Source: Stenotrophomonas bentonitica (lineage in GTDB: Bacteria > Pseudomonadota > Gammaproteobacteria > Xanthomonadales > Xanthomonadaceae). Taken from it: a stretch of 64,000 nucleotides of DNA. The position numbers and the translations under genes are program-made. The stretch spans positions 186,001-250,000 of the forward strand of contig NZ_JAAZUH010000001.1 in the NCBI RefSeq assembly GCF_013185915.1, in the 5' to 3' direction. A model generated the notes under the pieces. The model was not told the origin of the DNA. It made no database searches and saw only the letters and a program-made list of their open reading frames with translations. Positions 6,950 through 16,667 of this stretch are shown piece after piece (position 1 is the first letter of the stretch; every line of letters begins with the position of its first letter).

Positions 6950-9052
6950 TCAGTGTTCCAACGTATCGGGGGTGGCCACGCTGTCGCTGCTGTACGGCAG
7001 GAACAGGTCGACCAGGGTGCCGGCGCCGTGCGCCGACTCGATCTTGAGGGTGCCGCCGGCGCTCTGCGCGCGTTCGCGCATCACGATCAGGCCCAGCCCG
7101 CGCGGGCCGTCCGGGTCGAAGCCTTCGCCGTCGTCGCGGACCTGCAGGTGCAGGCCATGGTCGTGCACGTCATGCAGTTTCAGGTGCACCTGGCTGGCGC
7201 GCGCATGGCGCAGCACGTTGGTCAGGCTTTCCTGGGCGATGCGGAAGCAGGCCTGCTCGATGTCGCCCTCAGGGCGGCGCGGCAGTGCGTCGATCTCGGC
7301 CAGCAGTTCGATCGGCGAGGAACGGAACAACACCCCGGCCTGCCAGCGCAGCGCCGCTTCCAGCCCCAGCGCGTCGAGCTGCGGCGGGCGCAGCAGGGTG
7401 GAGATGTCGCGCAGCTTGCCCACCGTGGTGTCGGCCAGCTGGATGATCTGTGCCAGGTCTTCGCCGCGCCGCTGCGGGTCGGTCTCGTCCTGCGCCGCAT
7501 ACGCGGACAGCTTCATTGCGGTGATCGCCTGGCCGATGTCGTCGTGCAGGTCGCGCGAGATCGCCCGGCGTTCGTCTTCCTGCAGCGAGAACAGCCGCCC
7601 GGCCATCGCCTGCAGCTCGCGGTTGCTGGTCTCCAGCGCCTCGCGGATGCGCTCCGGCTCGCTCAGGTCGCGCACGATCAGCAGCTTGCAGTTGCGTCCG
7701 CCGTAGCGCACGTCGCCGACGGCCAGCCCGGCCTGGAAGCACTCGCCATCGAGCCGGCGCATGCCGATCACCTCGGTACCGCTGCCGGGCAGCGGAATGC
7801 TGGCGAACAGCTGCGCGCGCACCCGGGCCAGGTCGCCGGCCACCACCAGCGCCGACAGCGGCTCGCCGAGCAGGGTGTGCTGGTCATAGCCGAACTGCGC
7901 GGCCGCGCAGGCGTTGGCATACAGGACGTGTTCTTCGGACAGGATCACCACGCCGTCGGGCAGTACCCGCACCAGTTCGCGGAACTGCTCTTCACGTTCG
8001 CGCAGCAGGCGGCGCGACTGCTCGCGTTCGGTCACGTCCTGCAGGGTGCCGACCACCCGCGGGCGGCCGGCGTCGTCGCTGCCACGCTCGGCGCGCAGGT
8101 GCACCATCAGCGCGCGCCCGTCCATGGCCAGCAACGGCAACAGCACGTCGATCTGCACCTGCTCGCCGCGCAGGTCCTGCAGCAGCTGTTCGGTGAGTGC
8201 GGCGGTGGCCGGGTCGGCCGGCACCAGCAGCTCCTCGAAGCGGTGCCAGCGCCGCGCCTCGGGTGGGCGCCGGCCCAGCAACTGGTAGACCTGGTTGGAG
8301 TAGCGGCCCAGGCCGGTGGCCGGATCCACTTCCCAGGCGCCGATCCGCGCCATCTCGTGCGCTTCCTCGACCCGGGTCAGGGCCTGGTCGCGGCGGCGCA
8401 GCGCCTGGTCTTCGCGGGTGCGGTCGATAGCGATCAGCAGCCGTGCCGGGCGGCCGGCGTAATCCAGGTAGTTGCTGCGCATCTCGATGCTGCGCGCGGT
8501 GCCGTCCTTGAGCTGCAGGTCGGCGGTGATCTCGCACAGCTGCCCGGGCTGGGCCCGGATCTGCTCGAGCTTGGCCGCCAGCGCGGGTTCGTCGCCGGGC
8601 GGCCACAGCGCGGTCATCGGCAGCGCAGTGAATTCCTCGCGGGTCCAGCCGAACAGGCTGCAGGCGGCCGGGTTCACGTCCAGGATCTCCAGCGTGTCCA
8701 GGTCGTAGACCAGAATCGGGCCGGGATTGCCTTCGAACAGCTGGCGGTGGCGCTGCTCGGAGTGTTCCAGCTGCAGGTGGGTCTGCAGCACGTGGTGCGC
8801 CAGCGGGCGCAGCAGCAGGTAGATGACCGCGCCGCTGAGAATGACGAAGAAGGCGCCCTTGGCGGTCTGCCAGCGCGCGGCGGTGCCCAGGTCGGCGGTG
8901 AGCACCTGCACGGCCGCGTCGCTGCACAGGATCCAGACCAGTGCCAGCACCAGGTAGCCGAGCACCACCCGCCAGCGGTCGCGGCGCAGGGCGCGGGCGA
9001 GCGGGTGGTCACGACGGTGCTGGGCAGGCGGGCCGGGCGGGGCGACAGGCAT
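6950..9052 (-). CDS. ravS: membrane multi-PAS sensor histidine kinase, RavS-like
   Basis: This is a 700-aa inner-membrane kinase of the NarX/HisKA_3 class. Two hydrophobic helices near the N-terminus (LGYLVLALVWILC and FFVILSGAVIYLLL) are followed by three PAS domains. The dimerisation/phosphoacceptor region is ISRDLHDDIGQAITAMKLSA. A short HATPase domain follows with DDGEGFDPDGPRGLGL. The ATG at 9052 was chosen over a start at 9124 because the extra 24 residues are proline-rich and lack family character. It lies directly upstream of the ravR-like gene, so it is the likely cognate kinase. The name follows Xanthomonas RavS and is inferred from gene order and architecture. Confidence 0.82.
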   Translation of the reverse strand: MPVAPPGPPAQHRRDHPLARALRRDRWRVVLGYLVLALVWILCSDAAVQVLTADLGTAARWQTAKGAFFVILSGAVIYLLLRPLAHHVLQTHLQLEHSEQRHRQLFEGNPGPILVYDLDTLEILDVNPAACSLFGWTREEFTALPMTALWPPGDEPALAAKLEQIRAQPGQLCEITADLQLKDGTARSIEMRSNYLDYAGRPARLLIAIDRTREDQALRRRDQALTRVEEAHEMARIGAWEVDPATGLGRYSNQVYQLLGRRPPEARRWHRFEELLVPADPATAALTEQLLQDLRGEQVQIDVLLPLLAMDGRALMVHLRAERGSDDAGRPRVVGTLQDVTEREQSRRLLREREEQFRELVRVLPDGVVILSEEHVLYANACAAAQFGYDQHTLLGEPLSALVVAGDLARVRAQLFASIPLPGSGTEVIGMRRLDGECFQAGLAVGDVRYGGRNCKLLIVRDLSEPERIREALETSNRELQAMAGRLFSLQEDERRAISRDLHDDIGQAITAMKLSAYAAQDETDPQRRGEDLAQIIQLADTTVGKLRDISTLLRPPQLDALGLEAALRWQAGVLFRSSPIELLAEIDALPRRPEGDIEQACFRIAQESLTNVLRHARASQVHLKLHDVHDHGLHLQVRDDGEGFDPDGPRGLGLIVMRERAQSAGGTLKIESAHGAGTLVDLFLPYSSDSVATPDTLEH

Positions 9053-9196
9053 GGGGCGCGACGGGTCCGGGGTCGGAGGGGCGGTCCATAGTAGTAGGTG
9101 CGGCCCCTCCGGCGCACGCGGCACTCAACTATCGGCGGCATCCGCCGCTAACGACTACGTTCCCGGCTGTCGGGTGCGTTATCGGAGTCATACCGC

Positions 9197-11671
9197 GTGG
9201 ACCAAGGCATCATCGCGAGTCTGCTGCAGCACCCCCTGGCGTCGGCCCTGGTGATCCTGGACCGCAACGGGCGCCCGCTGGCCGCCAACCCGGCCGCGCG
9301 CGAGCACGGGCTGCCGGCCACGGTGGCGGCGTATGGCGAGCTGCTGGAGGACCTGCGCCTGCTGGCCGCTGATGGCGGCTTGGTGCCCTGCCAGCTGCCG
9401 GGCGGCCCGCACGGCAGCTTCGACGGCTGGATGCGTGCGGTGCACGACCCCGACGGCAACCTGCTGGCCTTCACCCTGAGCGTGCCCGAGCCGGTGGTGG
9501 CTGAGACCCGCGCCGCGCCGGCCGACCTGCAGGCGCAGGCGCAGATGGAAGCCCTGCTGCGCGAGCAGCAGGTGCACCTGCGCGAAGCCCAGCGCATCGC
9601 CAGCATGGGCAGCTGGGCGTGGGACCCGGACAGCCGCCAGTTCTGGTGGTCGCCGGAGTTCCGGGCCCTGCTGGGCGCGGGCGACGCGCCGCTGGGTGGC
9701 CGCCGGCATTGGCTGCGGCAGCTCGAAACGCGTTCGCGCGGCCTGCTGCGGCAGGCCTGGCGGCGCATGCTGCGCGATGGCAAGCCGAGCACGCTGGCGC
9801 TGGAGCTGCCCCGCGGTGCGGAAGGCACGCTGCACCTGCGGCTGTGGCTGCAGCCGCTGCTGGGCCCGGACGGGCATATCCAGCGCGTGCTGGGCCAGGT
9901 CCAGGACATCACCGAACAGCACCAGACCGACGCGCTGATCCGCTGGCGCACCGAACTGCTCAACCGCGTCTCGGCCCTCGGCCGGATCGGCGGTTGCGAA
10001 ATCGACGTGCTCACCCGGCACACGCAGTGGACCGAGGAGTGCTACCGCATCCACGGCCTGCGCAAGGAACCCATCACCCTCGACCAGGCCCTGGCGCTGT
10101 ACACCCAGGACTCGCGCGAGGCGTTCGAGGCGGCACTGGCGCGGATCGCGGCCGGTGGCCTGCCCGAACAGCTGGATCTGTGCTTCTACCGCCAGTCCGG
10201 CCTGCGCGTCTGGGTGCAGGTGCTGATTGAGCTGGACCATCGCGACGGCCTGCCGACGCGCTACGTGGTGCTGTTCCGTGACATCACCCGCGAGCGCGAA
10301 GCCAGCGAACGGATCGAGCTGCTGGCCCACTACGACCTGCTCACCGGCCTGCCCAACCGCATGCTGCTGCGCGAGCAGACCGCCGACGCCATCGAGGAAG
10401 CACGCGACCGCGGCGCGGCCCTGGCGATGCTGTTCATCGACCTGGACGGCTTCAAGACCATCAACGACACCTTCGGCCACGCCACCGGCGATGCGCTGCT
10501 CAAGGCCGCTGCGGCGCGCCTGCACCAGGCGCTGCGCAATGTCGACCTGTTCGGTCGGTTCAACGGCGACGAGTTCATCGTGGTGCTGCGCGACCTGGCC
10601 GACCCGGAAGACGCCGGCCATGTGGCGCGCAAGCTGATCGCTTCGCTGGCCGAACCGCTGCAACGCGGCGACACCACCTTGAAGGTCGGCGCCAGCGTGG
10701 GCATTGCCATGCTGGACGACGAGCACGGCGATTTCGACACGCTGCTGCGTGCGGCCGATGCCGCGATGTACGCCGCCAAGGAAGCCGGGCGCAATACCTA
10801 TCAGTACTACAGCCAGGACGCCCTGCTGCGGATCCAGCGCAGGCTGGAGATCGAGCATGCGTTGCTGGGGGCAATCGAGCGCGAGGAGTTCAGCCTGGCT
10901 TATCAGCCGCTGCTGCACGCCGCGCACGACCAGCCGCCGGCGATTGAAGCGCTGCTGCGCTGGCATCGTCCGGGCATCGGCTATTGCAGCCCGGCCGAAT
11001 TCATTCCGATTGCCGAGAAGTGCGGTGAAATCGTGCGCATCGGCGACTGGGTGCTGGCCGAGGCGTGCCGCCAGGCGGCGGCATGGGACCGTGCCGGCCT
11101 GCAGTTCGACCGCATCGCGGTGAACGTCTCGGCCGTGCAGCTGCGCGACCGGGGCTTTGCCGAACGGGTGATCGACACCTGCCATGCGCACGGCTGGCCG
11201 CCGCAGCGGCTGGAGCTGGAATTGACCGAATCGGCGTTGATCCGCGACACCGACGTGCTGCGGCATTGTTTCGACGTGCTGGAACGGCACGGCGTGCCGC
11301 TGGCGGTGGACGATTTTGGTACCGGGTTCTCCAACCTGCATTACCTCAACCGCTTCCCGGTTGGCCGCCTGAAGATCGACCGCAGCTTCGTGCAGGGCAT
11401 GCTGCACGACACCGGCACCGCCGAGGTCACCCAGGCGATCGTGCATCTGGGGCATGCCCTGGGCATGAAGGTGGTGGCTGAAGGCGTGGAAACCGAGCAG
11501 GAAGAGGCGATGCTGCGCCGGCAGGGCTGCGATGAAATCCAGGGCTACCTGTATTCGCGGCCGTTGACCCCGCGAGACCTGGCGCACTGGTTGCGGCAGG
11601 GTGGGGCGCAGGGGCAATTGTCGCTGGCTGGGGCCGCGATGGAATCCACGCGGATTCCGGTTTCTCCGTAA
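9197..11671 (+). CDS. PAS-GGDEF-EAL c-di-GMP signalling protein
   Basis: This 824-aa cytoplasmic protein has two or three PAS/PAC segments (about 5-380), a GGDEF domain (about 388-550) and an EAL domain (about 570-815). The GGDEF signature reads FNGDEF, with Asn in the first glycine position, so cyclase activity is uncertain. The EAL domain looks intact: IEALLRW, ELELTESAL, VDDFGTGFSNL and LKIDRSFV are all present, along with a late EGVET. It is probably a phosphodiesterase tuned by the GGDEF and PAS domains. It starts at a GTG at 9197 and is divergent from the ravS-like kinase. It lies inside the flagellar and chemotaxis neighbourhood, which suggests a role in the motility to biofilm switch. 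Confidence 0.9.
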   Translation: MDQGIIASLLQHPLASALVILDRNGRPLAANPAAREHGLPATVAAYGELLEDLRLLAADGGLVPCQLPGGPHGSFDGWMRAVHDPDGNLLAFTLSVPEPVVAETRAAPADLQAQAQMEALLREQQVHLREAQRIASMGSWAWDPDSRQFWWSPEFRALLGAGDAPLGGRRHWLRQLETRSRGLLRQAWRRMLRDGKPSTLALELPRGAEGTLHLRLWLQPLLGPDGHIQRVLGQVQDITEQHQTDALIRWRTELLNRVSALGRIGGCEIDVLTRHTQWTEECYRIHGLRKEPITLDQALALYTQDSREAFEAALARIAAGGLPEQLDLCFYRQSGLRVWVQVLIELDHRDGLPTRYVVLFRDITREREASERIELLAHYDLLTGLPNRMLLREQTADAIEEARDRGAALAMLFIDLDGFKTINDTFGHATGDALLKAAAARLHQALRNVDLFGRFNGDEFIVVLRDLADPEDAGHVARKLIASLAEPLQRGDTTLKVGASVGIAMLDDEHGDFDTLLRAADAAMYAAKEAGRNTYQYYSQDALLRIQRRLEIEHALLGAIEREEFSLAYQPLLHAAHDQPPAIEALLRWHRPGIGYCSPAEFIPIAEKCGEIVRIGDWVLAEACRQAAAWDRAGLQFDRIAVNVSAVQLRDRGFAERVIDTCHAHGWPPQRLELELTESALIRDTDVLRHCFDVLERHGVPLAVDDFGTGFSNLHYLNRFPVGRLKIDRSFVQGMLHDTGTAEVTQAIVHLGHALGMKVVAEGVETEQEEAMLRRQGCDEIQGYLYSRPLTPRDLAHWLRQGGAQGQLSLAGAAMESTRIPVSP

Positions 11672-11728
11672 ACCGCCGGTGCATTTTCACCGGCTTGGAA
11701 TCGTTCCGGGCACGTAACCTATCCGTGG

Positions 11729-11750
11729 GACACGCATGGCGTGTCTCTAC
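11729..11750 (-). repeat. SMAG/REP-like GTAG palindrome
   Basis: On the minus strand the element reads GTAG followed by a GACACGC-CAT-GCGTGTC hairpin. This is the layout of Stenotrophomonas GTAG (SMAG) REP elements. It lies between the convergent EAL protein gene and a small minus-strand ORF. Confidence 0.65.
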
Positions 11751-11756
11751 GCGGTG

Positions 11757-12029
11757 TCAGGTTGCTTCGTTAATTTCAGGGGCCGTAATCTCGGCTCCCG
11801 ACAGGCCCATATCCCATCCCAGCCACGCCAACGTCGGATCCAGGCGTGGTTCGTCTTTTGCGTTCCCCGCCATCGCTGCCAGTTCCGCCTGCGCCATCTG
11901 TTCCAGGGCCGCCAGCAATGCGCGCCCGATAAGCGGCGCGACCGGCGCCGGGGCAGGGTGGGGCACGTCGGCAGGCGCGTCGCTCGTGGCGCCTGGCATT
12001 GCGTGATGGGGGGCGGTATTCAACAGCAT
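11757..12029 (-). CDS. small hypothetical protein
   Basis: I do not recognise this 90-aa protein. It is rich in Ala and Pro (APADVPHPAPAPVAPL) and has one amphipathic helix (LLAALEQMAQAELAAMAG) and a distinct tail around LAWLGWDMGLSGAE. It has no signal peptide or membrane segment. It lies downstream of mcp on the same strand and its stop codon is followed at once by a SMAG repeat, which fits a real gene end. Against it, there is no clear ribosome site and its composition could arise from GC-rich noise. Confidence 0.4.
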   Translation of the reverse strand: MLLNTAPHHAMPGATSDAPADVPHPAPAPVAPLIGRALLAALEQMAQAELAAMAGNAKDEPRLDPTLAWLGWDMGLSGAEITAPEINEAT

Positions 12030-12071
12030 CGGTCGGTCATCTACGCGAAGGTGGAAAGGTCACACACACGA

Positions 12072-12094
12072 AAGCCCCGGCAGTGCCGGGGCTT
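12072..12094 (-). terminator. hairpin terminator after mcp
   Basis: A perfect 10-bp stem (AAGCCCCGGC / GCCGGGGCTT) with a 3-nt loop lies 33 bp beyond the mcp stop codon. The downstream T content on the minus strand is modest (TTTCGTGTGTG), so it is probably a moderate terminator. Confidence 0.65.
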
Positions 12095-12126
12095 CGCGTT
12101 TTGCCGTTGCCGGCAACCATCATCGA

Positions 12127-13317
12127 TCAGAACAGCTCCACCGCGCCTGCGGCCATGCTCTGCTGGCTCACCGGCTTGTGCGGCGGGCGCTCCCACTCGC
12201 TGCGCATGTCGCGCAGGCGGTTGCCGGTGCGCTGCAGGGCGGTGGCCACTTCGGCGTCGAACACGCCGCCGTTCTTGTGCAGGAGCTCCTGCAGGCCCAC
12301 CGCTTCGCGGTTGATCGAGGTCAGGCGGTCCAGGTGGGTGTGTACGCCGCCCAGGGCCTGGGTGGCGATGTCCTCGAACTGCAGGGCGCGCACCGCTTCA
12401 GCCACGCTGCTGTCGATGGCACGGCCGCATTCGGAGATCTCGCGCATGCCGTCGCCCAGCGAAGCGTTGATCTGGGCCACGTTGTCCAGCATCGCCGCCG
12501 CTTCGTGGCGGGCTTCGCGGGAGCGGTCCATGTCGCGCGAGGCCATGTTGGAGACCGTCTCGCGGACCTTGGCGATGGCGTCCTTGGAGCTGTGCGCCAG
12601 CTTGCGGATCTGCTCGTTGAAGGTGGTGGAGCGCTCGGACAGGTTGCGCACTTCGTCGGCCACCACCGCGAAGCCACGACCGGCTTCACCGGCCCGGGCC
12701 GCTTCGATGGCCGCGTTCAGGGCGAGCAGGTTGGTCTGGTCGGCGATCGACTTGACGTCTTCCAGCAACGAGAAGATACCGTCCAGGTGCTGCGCCATCT
12801 GATCGATGTGCTGCACGGTGGTGCTGCTCTGGCCGCTCACCTGTTCCAGCGCTTCCACCAGCTGCTCCATGCGCTGGCTGGCGTGCTGGGCAAAGCGGGC
12901 CACGTCGACACCGGCGCCGCCGTCTTCACCGGCGCGGTCGACGATGCGGGCCAGCGCCTGGCTCTGCTGGCGCGACTTGCGGTTCATCGCGTCGAAGCTG
13001 CCGCCCAGGCCACCCACCGCTTGGCGGATAAGGTCACGGGCGCGTTCGATCTCGGCGCGCGAGCCGTCGATCTCGTTGCCGACGAAGGTGCGCAGCTCGG
13101 TGAGCAGCTGGTCCTGCTCGCGCATCAGGCGGGCATGTTCGGGCGAACGCTGGGTCTGGGCGCGGATGGTCCACCAGGCAAAGCCCAGCCAGCTGAGCGT
13201 CATCGTGGTCAGGATCGCCCAGGTCAGGGCGGCCGGCCAGGCGAAGCCGATGGCGAAGGGAAGCAGCAGGGTCAGGACCAGGGGAGCGGCCAGACTAGTG
13301 AAAAGGCGTGAGTACAT
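12127..13317 (-). CDS. methyl-accepting chemotaxis protein
   Basis: This is a 396-aa inner-membrane chemoreceptor. Two adjacent hydrophobic helices at the N-terminus ([19 protein letters not shown] and [20 protein letters not shown]) leave almost no periplasmic sensor domain, so it may sense a cytoplasmic or membrane cue. The signalling hairpin tip is clear: [20 protein letters not shown] followed by [19 protein letters not shown] second helical region ([17 protein letters not shown]) resembles CheZ/PilJ-type tails. The strong sigma-28 promoter upstream places it in the late flagellar regulon. It ends in a hairpin terminator. Confidence 0.93.
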   Translation of the reverse strand: MYSRLFTSLAAPLVLTLLLPFAIGFAWPAALTWAILTTMTLSWLGFAWWTIRAQTQRSPEHARLMREQDQLLTELRTFVGNEIDGSRAEIERARDLIRQAVGGLGGSFDAMNRKSRQQSQALARIVDRAGEDGGAGVDVARFAQHASQRMEQLVEALEQVSGQSSTTVQHIDQMAQHLDGIFSLLEDVKSIADQTNLLALNAAIEAARAGEAGRGFAVVADEVRNLSERSTTFNEQIRKLAHSSKDAIAKVRETVSNMASRDMDRSREARHEAAAMLDNVAQINASLGDGMREISECGRAIDSSVAEAVRALQFEDIATQALGGVHTHLDRLTSINREAVGLQELLHKNGGVFDAEVATALQRTGNRLRDMRSEWERPPHKPVSQQSMAAGAVELF

Positions 13318-13346
13318 AAACGTTCTCGGGGAGGTGCACGGAGAAT

Positions 13347-13373
13347 GTATCGGCCGTGCCCCCCTGAGCTTTA
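13347..13373 (-). promoter_or_regulatory. sigma-28 (FliA) promoter of mcp
   Basis: On the minus strand TAAAGCTC-N11-GCCGATAC is a near-consensus FliA promoter. It lies 29 bp before the chemoreceptor ATG and just inside the gap after hflD. The -35 half keeps TAAAG and the -10 half keeps GCCGATA. Confidence 0.88.
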
Positions 13374-13390
13374 GGCATCGCGCGGCTTTT

Positions 13391-14005
13391 TTACCGCAAT
13401 TGGCGATCCACCGCTTCGATCATCGCCTTGCGCGAGATCAGGAAATCCCAGTACTGGCCGCCGGTCTGGCGCCACAGCACGGCCGAACGCACCGCCGCCA
13501 GCAGCAGCGCGCGGATCTCGGCGACTACCCCGGCCTGGCCCAGGTAGTGCGGGTTGCCCTGCACCATCACGCGCGGCTTGAGGTGACTGATGGTGTCGGC
13601 ATACAGGCCGCCCAGGCTGCCCAGCACGTCCGGGTGGGCGCTGTCGTTCAGCTCCAGCGCCTGGCGGCGGGCCTTGGCGATGCCCTCGCTGACCTGCTCG
13701 ACCACCGCGTGCTCACGCACGAAGCGGCGCTCCAGCTGCAGCACCGCCAGCGCCAGCCGCGGCAGGATCTCGTCCTGGCCCTGGCTGCGGAAATAGTTGT
13801 GCAGCAGGCGCAGGCCCGGGGCCACGTTGGCCGCGCTGCCGTACACGGCCTGCGGGCTGTCGGCGTCGATCCGGAACACGCTGTCGATCGCGGTGCGGAC
13901 CACGCTGGCCTCGGAATGGCCGGTTTCGGCGATGCGGCGCACCTGCTGCAGCGCCTGGGCGATGCCAGCCAGGGCAAGGACGCGGTCGTCGATCGAAAAA
14001 CTCAT
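13391..14005 (-). CDS. hflD: high-frequency lysogenization protein HflD homologue
   Basis: HflD (204 aa) is a helical, membrane-associated protein, known in E. coli for binding phage lambda CII and conserved next to mnmA. The N-terminus [20 protein letters not shown] and the motif [13 protein letters not shown] match the YcfC/HflD family, and the length is typical. It overlaps the mnmA stop by 4 bp (ATGA), as in many gammaproteobacteria. Its native role outside lambda is not settled. Confidence 0.93.
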   Translation of the reverse strand: MSFSIDDRVLALAGIAQALQQVRRIAETGHSEASVVRTAIDSVFRIDADSPQAVYGSAANVAPGLRLLHNYFRSQGQDEILPRLALAVLQLERRFVREHAVVEQVSEGIAKARRQALELNDSAHPDVLGSLGGLYADTISHLKPRVMVQGNPHYLGQAGVVAEIRALLLAAVRSAVLWRQTGGQYWDFLISRKAMIEAVDRQLR

Positions 14006-15141
14006 GCAGCAGATACCTCGAAGGGGGAAGGGGCGGTGCGCAGGCGCTGTTCCAGTGGCGCGTCGGTGGCGGCGATCACCGCGCCACCCAGGCAGACCTC
14101 GTCGTCATACAGCACCAGGGATTGGCCCGGGGTGACGGCGCGCTGCGGCCGGGCGAAACGCACGTCCACGCTGCCATCGTCGCGCACCCGCACGGTGCAG
14201 GGTTCGTCCGGCTGGCGGTAACGGGTCTGCGCGGTGCAGGTGAATTCCCGCGCGGGCGGGGCGCCGGCGATCCAGTGCGCGGTTTCCGAGTGCAGCCGGG
14301 TCGACTGCAGCCACGGGCTCTCGCGGTCCTGGTCGACGTACAGCACGTTGCTGGCGACGTCCTTGCCGACCACGTACCACGGCGCCGCGGGACGGCCGCG
14401 CACGCCGCCGATGTTCAGGCCCTCGCGCTGGCCCAGTGTGAAATAGAACACGCCGGGGTGCTCGGCGATGACGGTGCCGTCCGGGTCCTGGATCTGCCCG
14501 CTGCGCGCCGGCAGGTAGCGGCCCAGGAACTCGCGGAAGTCGCGCTCGCCGATGAAGCAGATGCCGGTGGAGTCCTTCTTGGCATGCGTGGGCAGGCGCG
14601 CGTCGCGGGCGATCCGGCGCAGGTCGTTCTTCTGCAGGTCGCCGATCGGGAACAGGGTGGCCGCCAGCTGGGCCTGGCCCAGCTGGTGCAGGAAATAGCT
14701 CTGGTCCTTGCTGCGGTCGGCGCCGCGCAGCAGCGCCCAGTGCCCGCCGACCTTGGCCACGCGGGCGTAGTGGCCGGTGGCGATGCGTTCGGCACCCAGT
14801 TCGCGGGCCGCGTCCAAAAAGTGCTTGAACTTCACTTCGCGGTTGCACAGCACGTCCGGGTTCGGGGTGCGCCCGGCGGCGTACTCGGCCAGGAAGTGCT
14901 CGAACACGCCCTGCCAGTACTCGCTGGAGAAGTCGCGGAAATGGAACGGAATGTCGAGCAGGCCGCACACCGCGACCGCGTCGCGGCGGTCGTCTTCAGC
15001 GCGGCAGTCGCCGCTGCCGTCATCGGCCCAGTTCTGCATGAACAGTCCGGCCACCGGCTCGCCCTGCTGCACCAGGCGCCAGGCCGCGACCGAGGAGTCC
15101 ACGCCACCGGAGACGCCGACCATGATGCGTGGGGTGCTCAT
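14002..15141 (-). CDS. mnmA: tRNA 2-thiouridine(34) synthase MnmA
   Basis: MnmA (379 aa) thiolates U34 of the Lys, Glu and Gln tRNAs using sulfur relayed from IscS. The PP-loop [14 protein letters not shown] is at the N-terminus. The two catalytic cysteines are in [12 protein letters not shown] and [13 protein letters not shown], followed by the C-terminal beta-barrel ([16 protein letters not shown]). The ATG at 15141 was chosen over a far upstream start because it gives [16 protein letters not shown]. It is the middle gene of nudJ-mnmA-hflD, with 4-bp overlaps on both sides. Confidence 0.97.
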   Translation of the reverse strand: MSTPRIMVGVSGGVDSSVAAWRLVQQGEPVAGLFMQNWADDGSGDCRAEDDRRDAVAVCGLLDIPFHFRDFSSEYWQGVFEHFLAEYAAGRTPNPDVLCNREVKFKHFLDAARELGAERIATGHYARVAKVGGHWALLRGADRSKDQSYFLHQLGQAQLAATLFPIGDLQKNDLRRIARDARLPTHAKKDSTGICFIGERDFREFLGRYLPARSGQIQDPDGTVIAEHPGVFYFTLGQREGLNIGGVRGRPAAPWYVVGKDVASNVLYVDQDRESPWLQSTRLHSETAHWIAGAPPAREFTCTAQTRYRQPDEPCTVRVRDDGSVDVRFARPQRAVTPGQSLVLYDDEVCLGGAVIAATDAPLEQRLRTAPSPFEVSAA

Positions 15142-15599
15142 GCGATCTCCTTGACGATGGAAAGGGGGTGGCGCTGGCCGGCCAGGAAGTCGGCAATGAC
15201 CTCCCAGACCAGCGGACTGCGCAGCCGCGCCGGGTCGGCCCGGAGCTGGGCCGGGTCCAGCCACAGCGCGCGCAGGATGCCGGTGTCCAGCGGCAGCGTC
15301 GGGTCATGCGCGACCGGTTCGGCCGCGTAGGCAGAGCGCAGGAACGGGGTGCCGTCCGGTGCGGTCCACTGGTAGGTGCCGATGAAGGCGGTCAGGCGCA
15401 CCGTCCAGCCGGTTTCCTCCAGTGTTTCGCGCAGCGCGGCTTCGGCCAGGCTTTCGCCCGGTTCCAGGTGGCCGGCCGGCTGGTTGAGCACGGCGCGGCC
15501 GTCGATGGCTTCTTCCACCAGCAACAGCTGCCCGTCGCGTACCACCACGGTGGCCACGGTCACATGCGGCGTCCAGCGGGTGTCCTGCGCTGCGTTCAC
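15138..15599 (-). CDS. nudJ: Nudix hydrolase, NudJ-like phosphatase
   Basis: This 153-aa Nudix enzyme carries the full box [20 protein letters not shown] followed by TGW. It should bind Mg2+ and hydrolyse a nucleoside diphosphate-linked substrate. NudJ of E. coli acts on nucleoside tri- and diphosphates and on hydroxymethylpyrimidine pyrophosphate and also sits directly before mnmA, which supports the assignment. Its stop overlaps the mnmA ATG. Confidence 0.88.
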   Translation of the reverse strand: MNAAQDTRWTPHVTVATVVVRDGQLLLVEEAIDGRAVLNQPAGHLEPGESLAEAALRETLEETGWTVRLTAFIGTYQWTAPDGTPFLRSAYAAEPVAHDPTLPLDTGILRALWLDPAQLRADPARLRSPLVWEVIADFLAGQRHPLSIVKEIA

Positions 15600-15600
15600 G

Positions 15601-16065
15601 TCAGTACTCGTCCGTTCCGGTCAGTTCGGCTTCCATCGCATCGGCGGTGTGGGTGGCCGCCTCGATGGCGTCGCCCAGTGCCGGCGCACCGGCGTTGGCG
15701 TCCACCTTCACCACGAACATCGCCAGCGTGTCCTGTTTCACCCAGCCGCCCAGCTTGGCGTCCTGCGAGTCTTCCAGCAGGCGGTTGGCGACGTCGGCGG
15801 GGAACGCGCCGGAGGCGGCCTTGTAACCCGGCGACCAGACCTCGCGGATCCGGTGCGCGCCGTAGGTTTCCACTGCCGAGCGCACGAACACCAGCTGGGT
15901 GCGGCCGCCTTCCACGTCGAACACCAGCTTGTAATCGCCGTCTTCGTCGATCTCGTAGGGGTATTTGAGCGTATCCAGCACCTTGCCGATGGACGGATCC
16001 GGCGACGCCGCATGGGCCCCGGACACGGCGGTGGCCAGCAGCAGCGCGGCGACGGTCGATCTCAT
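15601..16065 (-). CDS. secreted YbjN-like hypothetical protein
   Basis: This 154-aa product has a clear Sec signal peptide (STVAALLLATAVSGAHA). The mature part (IGKVLDTLKYPYEIDEDGDY, then LVFDVEGGRTQLVFVRSAVE) resembles YbjN-type domains, which are built like type III secretion chaperones. That link is made by eye and is tentative. The start at 16065 places the signal peptide at the N-terminus; in-frame starts further upstream add charged residues. It lies 1 bp from nudJ and is divergent from clpS. The function is unknown, probably periplasmic. Confidence 0.7.
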   Translation of the reverse strand: MRSTVAALLLATAVSGAHAASPDPSIGKVLDTLKYPYEIDEDGDYKLVFDVEGGRTQLVFVRSAVETYGAHRIREVWSPGYKAASGAFPADVANRLLEDSQDAKLGGWVKQDTLAMFVVKVDANAGAPALGDAIEAATHTADAMEAELTGTDEY

Positions 16066-16159
16066 GAAAACCTTGTGAATGTCTCGTTGCATGCGGGGAT
16101 TGTGACGGGGGCAGGGGGCCAACGTCCAATCCGGCGGGTCCGGCGGCTATAATGTCTGG

Positions 16160-16489
16160 ATGCCTCGCGAGCCCTCCCAAGACCCCCATCACGACCACGG
16201 CGTAGCGCTGGAACCGGCCCGGCCGGAGGTCGCGCCGCCGCCGTTCTACCAGGTGATGCTGTTGAACGACGACTACACCCCGATGGATTTCGTGGTGACC
16301 GTGCTGCAGCACTTCTTCTCCATGGACCTTGAAAAGGCCACCCAGGTGATGCTCAACGTGCACACCCGCGGCCGTGGGGTATGCGGGGTATTCACCCGCG
16401 AGGTCGCCGAATCGAAGGTGGCCCAGGTCAACGAGTTCTCGCGCATGAACCAGCACCCGTTGCTGTGCACGATGGAAAAGGCCGGGTAA
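16160..16489 (+). CDS. clpS: ATP-dependent Clp protease adaptor ClpS
   Basis: ClpS (109 aa) delivers N-degron substrates to ClpAP. The disordered N-terminus is followed by the core [23 protein letters not shown] and the C-terminal part [20 protein letters not shown]. The Asn-Asp of LLNDD and the Met of TPMDF shape the pocket that binds N-end residues. It is followed by clpA 178 bp later, the standard order. Confidence 0.97.
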   Translation: MPREPSQDPHHDHGVALEPARPEVAPPPFYQVMLLNDDYTPMDFVVTVLQHFFSMDLEKATQVMLNVHTRGRGVCGVFTREVAESKVAQVNEFSRMNQHPLLCTMEKAG

Positions 16490-16667
16490 CCCGGTTCCAG
16501 CCATGGCCGGTTCCATCCCCGGCGACCGTCAATTGGGATAACGGCACCGGGGGCTCTGGGGAGCGTCCGCGTGAGTACTAACGCCGTCTGAACGCACTGA
16601 TCCGCTAGGGTGATGGAAATTGAGCACGTAGGCCGCATATTGTTCACAACTGCCGCCGGAGTAGAAC

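Noticed and set aside
5222..9091. Long plus-strand open frame of 1289 codons
   Set aside because: It lies antisense to the ravR- and ravS-like genes, has repetitive His/Ala/Gln/Arg composition without domains, and arises from GC-rich codon bias.
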